From assembly GCA_021809435.1 (NCBI GenBank), contig JAKBAD010000008.1:1-64000 (forward strand): 64,000 bases of DNA, read 5' to 3'. Shown piece by piece: positions 58,858 through 64,000 of this stretch; position 1 is the first letter of the stretch; every line of letters begins with the position of its first letter. Origin of the DNA: Pseudomonadota bacterium (lineage in GTDB: Bacteria; Pseudomonadota; Alphaproteobacteria; Acetobacterales; Acetobacteraceae). A model generated the notes under the pieces. That model was not told where the DNA came from and searched no databases. It saw only the letters and a program-made list of their open reading frames with translations. The position numbers and the translations under genes are program-made.

Positions 58858-59937
58858 TTATCCAGAGGCGCCCGATTTGAGCCATGACGTGGGATCGGCC
58901 GGCGTGCCATTCTGGCGCAACTCAACGTAGAGGCGCGGCTGATAGGTGGGGGTGGCGGGGGTGAAGGCCTGCATGGCGCCGACCGGCTGGCCATGCACCA
59001 GGCGCTCGCCTTGCACCACGTCGAGCAGGCTGAGGCCGGCGAGGACCACGCTCAGACCATGGCCGCAATCGGCGATGACCACCTGGCCGTAGCTGGGAAA
59101 GGGGCCGGCGAACAGCACCGTGCCGGCGCAGGGCGTGACGACGTTGGCGCCCGGCGCGGCGGCGTAGGTGAGGCCGGTGGCGGGACCGGCGGCGGTGGGG
59201 GTGGCGTAATGGCGGATGATGCGCCCGGCCACCGGCGGGCCGCCCGAATCGGGGGGGAGCGTCAGGGATGCGGGGCGGGCGCTGGTGGTGGCGGGGGTGA
59301 GGTTGGCGACCGCGTCTTGCAGATTATCGAGCTTGTTTTGGGCGGCGAGGGTGGCGGCGCGGATGGCGGCTTGCTCGTCGGCGGCGGCCAGCTCGTCGGC
59401 GCGGGCGGCGCTGATTTGGCCGTTGAGCACCGAATCGGCGGCGCTTTGGGCGGCGACAGCCTGGGTGAGCTGGCGTTTGGAGGATTTCGCGGCGGCGATG
59501 AGCGTGGTGAGCTGGGCCTCGCGCACTTCGACATCCTGGGTTTGGCTGACGATGGCGGCGGCCACACCCTGGAGCAACGCCAGGCCGCGTACCGAGTCGG
59601 CCGGGGATTGCGGCGCGATGAGCAGGGTTTGGGCGGGCGCCGCCGAGAGGCGCTGCATGAGGGGCAGCAGCCGGGCCAGCGCGGCTTGGGCGGCTGAGAG
59701 CTGGGTTTGCGCCTGGGTTTGGGCGGCTTCGAGGGTGGCGAGACGGGTGCCGAGATCGGCGGTTTGGGTTTCGAGCACGCGCAGCGCCGCCGCCGTGCGC
59801 GCCTGCTGGGCGGCGAAGACGGCGGCCTGCTGGGATTTGCCCGCGGGCTGAGCAAGGCCCGCGCCGCCCAGGCACAGCCAGAGCGCCGGCCCGGCGAGGG
59901 CCAGTGCGCGGCGTGGCCGGGCGGTGAGGTGGCTCAA
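58858..59937 (-). CDS. envC: EnvC-like murein hydrolase activator
   Basis: A 359-residue exported protein with a signal peptide (ALALAGPALWLCLGGAGLAQ), long coiled coils at about 45-220, and a C-terminal LytM domain (GQVVIADCGHGLSVVLAGLS ... LYVELRQNG). The zinc-binding HxH and partner histidine of active LytM enzymes are replaced, as in E. coli EnvC, so it is a likely amidase activator, not an enzyme. The start is TTG 59937, which overlaps the gpmI stop; no ATG or GTG fits. Division and cell separation role inferred. Confidence 0.88.
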   Translation of the reverse strand: MSHLTARPRRALALAGPALWLCLGGAGLAQPAGKSQQAAVFAAQQARTAAALRVLETQTADLGTRLATLEAAQTQAQTQLSAAQAALARLLPLMQRLSAAPAQTLLIAPQSPADSVRGLALLQGVAAAIVSQTQDVEVREAQLTTLIAAAKSSKRQLTQAVAAQSAADSVLNGQISAARADELAAADEQAAIRAATLAAQNKLDNLQDAVANLTPATTSARPASLTLPPDSGGPPVAGRIIRHYATPTAAGPATGLTYAAAPGANVVTPCAGTVLFAGPFPSYGQVVIADCGHGLSVVLAGLSLLDVVQGERLVHGQPVGAMQAFTPATPTYQPRLYVELRQNGTPADPTSWLKSGASG

Positions 59938-61448
59938 GCGAACAGAGGGTCGCCGGTCATGGCGGCGGGTTTCTCGATGTGCATGAGCTTGAGCAGGGTG
60001 GGGGCGACATCGGCCAGGATGCCATCGTGGAGGGTGATGCCCGCCGGGCCGCCGGCGATGATCACGGGCACCACGCCGGTGGTGTGGGCGGTGTGCGGGC
60101 CGCCGGTTTCGGGGTCGCGCATTTGCTCGCAATTGCCATGATCGGCGGTGACGAGCAGCGTGCCGCCAGCCTCTCGCAGGGCCGCCCAGATGGCGCCGAG
60201 GCCTTGATCGACCGCTTCGACCGCCTTGATGGCGGCGCCCAGCATGCCGGTATGGCCGACCATGTCGGGGTTGGCGAAATTGAGCACGATCAGGTCATAT
60301 TCGCCCGATTTGATGGCCGCGACGGCTTTTTCACTCACCTCGGCGGCCGACATTTCGGGCTGGAGGTCGTAGGTGGCGACCTTGGGCGAGGGGACCAGGA
60401 TGCGGTCTTCGCCGGGGAAGGGGGTTTCGATGCCGCCATTGAAGAAATAGGTGACGTGGGGGTATTTTTCGGTTTCGGCGATGCGCAGCTGCTTCAGGCC
60501 GCGCGCGGCCACCACGCCGCCCAGCAGGTCTTCGAGCGGTTCGGCGGGGAAGAGGGTGGTCATGAAGGGTTTGAGCGCGTCGGAATAGGCGGTCATGCCG
60601 GTGACGCGGGCGAATGTGGGCGGGGTGGCGGGGAAGCCGGTGAAGCTGGGATCGACCAGGGCGGTGAGGATTTCGCGCACGCGGTCGGCGCGGAAATTGG
60701 CGCACAGAATGCCATCGCCGTTTTGCATGCCGCGATAGGCGCCGATGATGGCGGGCTTGATGAATTCATCGTGCACATTGGCGGCGTAGCTGGCCTGAAT
60801 GGCCTTGCGGGCCGAGGGGAAGGCTTCGCCCTGGCCGTTGACCAGCAGCTCATAGGCGAGCTGCACGCGCTCCCAGCGTTTATCGCGGTCCATGGCGTAA
60901 TAGCGGCCGACCAGCGTGCCGATGGTGGCGGTCTGGCCGAGCGCGGCATCGAAGGCGGTGACGAAATCGATGGCCGATTGGGGCGGGGTGTCGCGGCCAT
61001 CGGTGAAGGCGTGGACGATGACTTTGAGGCCAGCGGCGTGCAGAATGCCGGCCAGCGCCACCATATGCTCCTGGTGCGAGTGCACGCCGCCGGGCGAGAC
61101 CAGGCCCATGAGGTGGGCGGTGCCGGTGCCCGCCTTGGTGGCGGCGATGAACGCGGCCAGCTCCGGGTTGGTGGCCAGTGTGCCGTCTTCGATGGCGATG
61201 TCGATGCGGGGCAGGTCTTGGGTGACCACGCGGCCGGCGCCGAGATTGAGGTGTCCGACCTCGGAATTGCCCATCTGCCCGGCGGGCAGCCCGACCACGC
61301 GGCCCGAGGTGGCCAGGAAGGCGTGGGGCGAGTTGGCCCAGAGCGCGTCGAAATTCGGCGTGCTGGCCTGGGCGATGGCGTTGTCCTCGCGGTTTTCGTT
61401 CCAGCCGAAGCCGTCGAGAATGGCGAGCATCACGGGGTGTTTGGGCAT
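59934..61448 (-). CDS. gpmI: 2,3-bisphosphoglycerate-independent phosphoglycerate mutase
   Basis: GpmI (504 residues) interconverts 3- and 2-phosphoglycerate and needs manganese. The first metal site is LAILDGFGWNENREDNAIAQ; the catalytic serine is in GQMGNSEVGHLNLGAGR; the second metal site has NFANPDMVGHTG and VTADHGNCEQM. Full-length. I start at ATG 61448, which fits the family; an open frame continues upstream but lacks conserved sequence. It leads the gpmI-envC-ctpA-rppH operon. Confidence 0.96.
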   Translation of the reverse strand: MPKHPVMLAILDGFGWNENREDNAIAQASTPNFDALWANSPHAFLATSGRVVGLPAGQMGNSEVGHLNLGAGRVVTQDLPRIDIAIEDGTLATNPELAAFIAATKAGTGTAHLMGLVSPGGVHSHQEHMVALAGILHAAGLKVIVHAFTDGRDTPPQSAIDFVTAFDAALGQTATIGTLVGRYYAMDRDKRWERVQLAYELLVNGQGEAFPSARKAIQASYAANVHDEFIKPAIIGAYRGMQNGDGILCANFRADRVREILTALVDPSFTGFPATPPTFARVTGMTAYSDALKPFMTTLFPAEPLEDLLGGVVAARGLKQLRIAETEKYPHVTYFFNGGIETPFPGEDRILVPSPKVATYDLQPEMSAAEVSEKAVAAIKSGEYDLIVLNFANPDMVGHTGMLGAAIKAVEAVDQGLGAIWAALREAGGTLLVTADHGNCEQMRDPETGGPHTAHTTGVVPVIIAGGPAGITLHDGILADVAPTLLKLMHIEKPAAMTGDPLFA

Positions 61449-61516
61449 GGGCAATCCTGGCTGCGTGAGTTTAGGGCTATTTAGGGAAAATTGCGGCGAA
61501 ACCCAAGCGTTGTGGT

Positions 61517-61975
61517 TCAGGGCCGCCCGGCGCGGTGATAGGGGTGGCCGGTGAGGATGGTGTGGGCGCGGTAGAGCTGCTCGGCCAGCATGGCGCGCAC
61601 CAGCATGTGCGGCCAGGTGAGCGTGCCAAGCGAGAGCGTGGCGCCCGCCCTGGCCAGCACGGTGGCATCGAGCCCTTCGGCGCCGCCGATGATGAAGGCG
61701 AGTTTTTTGGCCCGCCCCTGCCAAGTGGCGAGCTGGGTGGCCAGGGCTTCGGAGGTGGGGGTTTGGCCGCCGAGATCGAGGGCGATGAGAAATTCATCGG
61801 GGCGGAGGGCGCCGAGCAGGGCATCGGCCTCGCGGCGCTTGATTTCGCCGGCCGAGCCGACGCCGTCTGGGAACTCGTGGAGCGTCAGTTCGGGCCGGAG
61901 GCGTTTGGCGTAGCGGGCGAAAATCTCCATTTCGGGAGATTTGCCGCCCGATTTGCCGATGGCGAGCAGTCTCAC
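61517..61975 (-). CDS. rlmH: 23S rRNA pseudouridine-1915 N3-methyltransferase
   Basis: RlmH (152 residues) is a SPOUT methyltransferase acting on the 70S ribosome. Visible: RLLAIGKSGGKSPEMEIFAR at the start, FLIALDLGGQTPTSEALATQ, the SAM knot FIIGGAEGLD and LGTLTWPHMLVRAMLAEQLY. Start is GTG 61975 which overlaps the rsfS stop. An earlier GTG at 62011 would add residues not in the family. The nadD-rsfS-rlmH set is the standard order. Confidence 0.95.
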   Translation of the reverse strand: MRLLAIGKSGGKSPEMEIFARYAKRLRPELTLHEFPDGVGSAGEIKRREADALLGALRPDEFLIALDLGGQTPTSEALATQLATWQGRAKKLAFIIGGAEGLDATVLARAGATLSLGTLTWPHMLVRAMLAEQLYRAHTILTGHPYHRAGRP

Positions 61976-62394
61976 GCCTCGTCCGCGCCCTCGTCGAGTT
62001 CGGCGGACCACATTTTCTCGAGCCCGTACATGGCGCGGGCCTCGGGCTTGAAGAGATGCACGATGATGTCGCCGGCATCGAGCAGCACCCAGTCAGTGCC
62101 GCCCGCGCCCTCGATGAGGGGTTTGCGGAAGCCGGCTTCGGTGAGTTTTTCGTGCAGGTGGGTGGCCATGGCGGCGATCTGGCGGTCGGCCAGGCCGGTG
62201 GCGATGATCATGCGGTCGGCGAAGCTGGCGCGGCCGCCCAGATCGAGCACCACCAGTGCCTCGGCCTTGTCGTCTTCCAGCGTGGCGACGATGAGCGCCT
62301 GCAACTGGTCGAGTTTTTCCACCGGCAGTTTCGGCGCGGCTTTTTTGCCGCGCGGCCCGGCGATGGCGGCTTTTTTGCGCGGTGTGCCGGGCAT
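61972..62394 (-). CDS. rsfS: Ribosomal silencing factor RsfS
   Basis: The 140-residue product binds L14 and blocks subunit joining under starvation. The core LIVATLEDDKAEALVVLDLG, FADRMIIATGLADRQIAAMA and TDWVLLDAGDIIVHLFKPEA is complete, with YGLEKMW near the end. A basic Lys/Ala-rich N-terminal extension of about 25 residues precedes it. It overlaps rlmH by four bases and follows nadD by 117 bp. Confidence 0.93.
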   Translation of the reverse strand: MPGTPRKKAAIAGPRGKKAAPKLPVEKLDQLQALIVATLEDDKAEALVVLDLGGRASFADRMIIATGLADRQIAAMATHLHEKLTEAGFRKPLIEGAGGTDWVLLDAGDIIVHLFKPEARAMYGLEKMWSAELDEGADEA

Positions 62395-62511
62395 GGCGGG
62401 CAGGGCCTCGGCCGGGGCGGTGGCTTTGGGGGTGCGCTTGCGCGGCGCGGCGGGCTTGGCGGCGGCAGTCCCGCGGGCGGGGGTCTGGCGTGAGGGGGGA
62501 CGGGTTATGGC

Positions 62512-63135
62512 TCAGCTCCTGTTGTTGGCCTGGCGAATGGCTGTGGCCGAGGCGGCATGTTCGCGCACGGGCAGCAGACTCCAGGCCGGTGATGTCATCT
62601 GGGCGAGCTTTAGCGTAGCGCGCGCGGATTGGCGATATTTGGCGAGCGTGTGGGCCGCCTGGCTGGCCAGGGCTTTGCGCGTCTCGCCGGGGCGGGGCAG
62701 CACGAGCATGGGCACGCGGGCGGCGAGCTGGCGCCAGCGGCGCCATTTGGGCAGTTGGGCGAGGTTGTCGGCGCCCATGAGCCAGACGAAGCGCGCGCGC
62801 GGGAAGCGGGTTTGCAGGGCGGTGAGGGTGTTGATGGTGTAGCGTGTGCCGAGCTGGGCTTCGATGGCGGTGGCGATGAGGCGGTGGCCGTCGGCCTGGC
62901 GGGCGGCGCTGGCGAGGCGCTGGGCGAAGGGCGCCATGCCCTTGGAGGGTTTGAGCGGGTTGCCGGGCGAGACCATGAGCCAGACCTGGTTGAGGCGCGC
63001 GTGCGCGAGGGCCTGGCGGGCGATGTGGGCGTGGCCTTCATGGGCAGGGTTGAAGGAGCCGCCGAGTATGCCGATGGAGAGCCGGTGGCGGTGACCGTAG
63101 CGCGGGATGATCAGGGGGGACGCCTTTATGATCAA
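62512..63135 (-). CDS. nadD: Nicotinate-nucleotide adenylyltransferase
   Basis: NadD (207 residues) makes deamido-NAD from NaMN and ATP. The nucleotidyltransferase motif is GILGGSFNPAHEGHAHIARQ with the HxxH-type histidines, VSPGNPLKPSKGMAPFAQR contacts substrate, and VWLMGADNLAQLPKWRRW is family-specific. The C-terminal ISSTxIR motif is replaced by SATAIRQ. It lies between proA and rsfS, a common arrangement. The exact start is unsure; ATG 63135 adds about 18 residues before the conserved start. Confidence 0.94.
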   Translation of the reverse strand: MIIKASPLIIPRYGHRHRLSIGILGGSFNPAHEGHAHIARQALAHARLNQVWLMVSPGNPLKPSKGMAPFAQRLASAARQADGHRLIATAIEAQLGTRYTINTLTALQTRFPRARFVWLMGADNLAQLPKWRRWRQLAARVPMLVLPRPGETRKALASQAAHTLAKYRQSARATLKLAQMTSPAWSLLPVREHAASATAIRQANNRS

Positions 63136-63149
63136 AAGTTTTTGCGGGT

Positions 63150-63214
63150 GTGGGAGCTTTTTTCAAAAAGCTCCCACGAAACTCCGCCCCTTTTTTTTGG
63201 GAAAAAAGGGGCGG
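63150..63214. terminator. Tandem hairpins, dispersed family member
   Basis: Two adjoining perfect stems lie between proA and nadD: GTGGGAGCTTTTT/AAAAAGCTCCCAC with a 2-base loop (63150-63177) and CCGCCCCTTTTTT/AAAAAAGGGGCGG with a 5-base loop (63184-63214). The AAAAGTTTTTGCGGG flank matches the copies at 4965 and 56259. Confidence 0.82.
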
Positions 63215-63240
63215 CCCCCAAAAAAACTTTTAAAATTTAT

Positions 63241-64000
63241 TCAGGGGCGGACTTGGCCCGTGCCGCGCACCACATAGCGGAAGGTGGTGAGCTGCTCGGG
63301 CCCGATGGGGCCGCGCGCGTGGATGCGCCCGGTGGCGATGCCGATTTCGGCGCCAAACCCAAACTCGCCGCCATCGCAGAACTGGGTCGAGGCGTTCCAC
63401 ATGCTCACCGCCGAGGCGACCTGGGCCAGGAAATACTCGGCCGCGCGGGGATCATCGGTGATGATCGCGTCGGTGTGTTCGGAGCCGTGGGCGGCGATGT
63501 GGGCGAGCGCGTCATCGACCCCCGCCACCAGCTTCACGTTCAGCACGGCGTCCAGCCATTCAGTGTCGAAATCCTCGGGACGGGCCTCGTCCATCGTGGG
63601 GCAGAGGGCGCGGGCGGCCGCGTCGGCGCGGAAGGCGCAGCCAAGGGCGCGCAGGTCGGATTCGAGCAAGGGCAGCAGCGCCGGAGCGATGGCGGCATCG
63701 ATGAGCAGCGACTCGGTGGCGCCGCACACGCCGGTGCGGCGCATTTTGGCATTGGCCAGCACCGCGCGCGCCATGGCGAAATCGGCCGCCTTGTGGATGT
63801 AGGTGTGGTTCAGCCCCTCGGCATGGGCGAGTACGGGCACGCGGGCTTCGGCCTGGACGCGCTCGACCAGGGATTTGCCGCCGCGCGGGATGATGAGGTC
63901 GATCAGCCCCGCCGCGCCCAGCATGGCGGCGACGAAGCGCCGGTCGGTGCTCGGGGCGACCTGCACGGCATGCTCGGGCAGGCCGGCCTGGGCGAGGCCC
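63241..64000 (-). CDS. proA: Gamma-glutamyl phosphate reductase, C-terminal part
   Basis: The last ~252 residues of ProA, which reduces glutamyl-5-phosphate in proline synthesis; the gene runs past the window edge. Seen motifs: DLIIPRGGKSLVERVQAEAR, AEGLNHTYIHKAADFAMAR, AKMRRTGVCGATESLLIDAA with the catalytic cysteine, and SAVSMWNASTQFCDGGEFGF and TGRIHARGPIG. It is upstream of nadD on the same strand, but a double hairpin between them suggests separate or attenuated transcription. Confidence 0.95.
   Translation of the reverse strand, partial: GLAQAGLPEHAVQVAPSTDRRFVAAMLGAAGLIDLIIPRGGKSLVERVQAEARVPVLAHAEGLNHTYIHKAADFAMARAVLANAKMRRTGVCGATESLLIDAAIAPALLPLLESDLRALGCAFRADAAARALCPTMDEARPEDFDTEWLDAVLNVKLVAGVDDALAHIAAHGSEHTDAIITDDPRAAEYFLAQVASAVSMWNASTQFCDGGEFGFGAEIGIATGRIHARGPIGPEQLTTFRYVVRGTGQVRP

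Overview
The window is a piece of a high-GC alphaproteobacterial chromosome. The protein set suggests the Acetobacteraceae (Acidocella/Acidiphilium-like relatives): eda-pgi-glpX, hrcA/rph, thrB-rnhA, lysA-lptM-argH, and a large clockwise block gpmI-envC-ctpA-rppH. This placement is an inference from gene order and composition. Most host genes sit in tightly packed operons with 4-bp ATGA stop/start overlaps.

Layout. 1-2.7 kb: end of the Entner-Doudoroff aldolase gene, pgi and glpX. 2.8-4.9 kb: a globin-GAF-EAL c-di-GMP phosphodiesterase. 5.1-7.3 kb: an IclR regulator and glycerate 2-kinase. 7.3-15.4 kb: a MalT/AlkS-type (LAL) regulator divergent from a medium-chain acyl-CoA synthetase and two acyl-CoA dehydrogenases, a likely fatty-acid or alkane utilisation locus. 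15.4-29.7 kb: an integrative element in the 3' half of tRNA-Thr(CGT), bounded by 46-bp direct repeats. 29.8-45.4 kb: housekeeping genes (HIBADH-family dehydrogenase, hrcA | rph, transporter, PAP2, qor, ogt, GH17, rnhA-thrB, accB-accC, aroQ, thiS-thiG). 45.5-52.1 kb: a six-gene operon for a group 4 hydrogenase-like membrane complex whose large subunit has lost all four NiFe cysteines. 52.2-52.8 kb: tRNA-Glu and a decayed IS21 istB fragment. 52.8-64 kb: lysA, lptM, argH, a TlpA-like protein, a dienelactone hydrolase, rppH, ctpA, envC, gpmI, rlmH, rsfS, nadD and part of proA.

The integrated element is the most unusual region. It has a complete tyrosine integrase, an AlpA-type regulator, a Toprim primase, a DUF927 helicase, a serine resolvase and two toxin-antitoxin pairs (MazF/XRE and Doc/AbrB). 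Its only structural phage gene is a 938-residue tail tape-measure protein; no capsid, portal, terminase or other tail gene is present. Its two ends carry mirror-image clusters of a GTGTGCCA iteron, and the same 15-bp perfect palindrome lies after int and at the start of the helicase gene. This looks like a phage satellite or a specially reduced prophage rather than a normal prophage.

Dispersed non-coding repeats are a second theme. There are ~108-bp palindromic TAGAGC...GCTCTAG elements at four sites, two of which supply the stop codon of the neighbouring gene, and a family of long AT/GC hairpins behind several genes.
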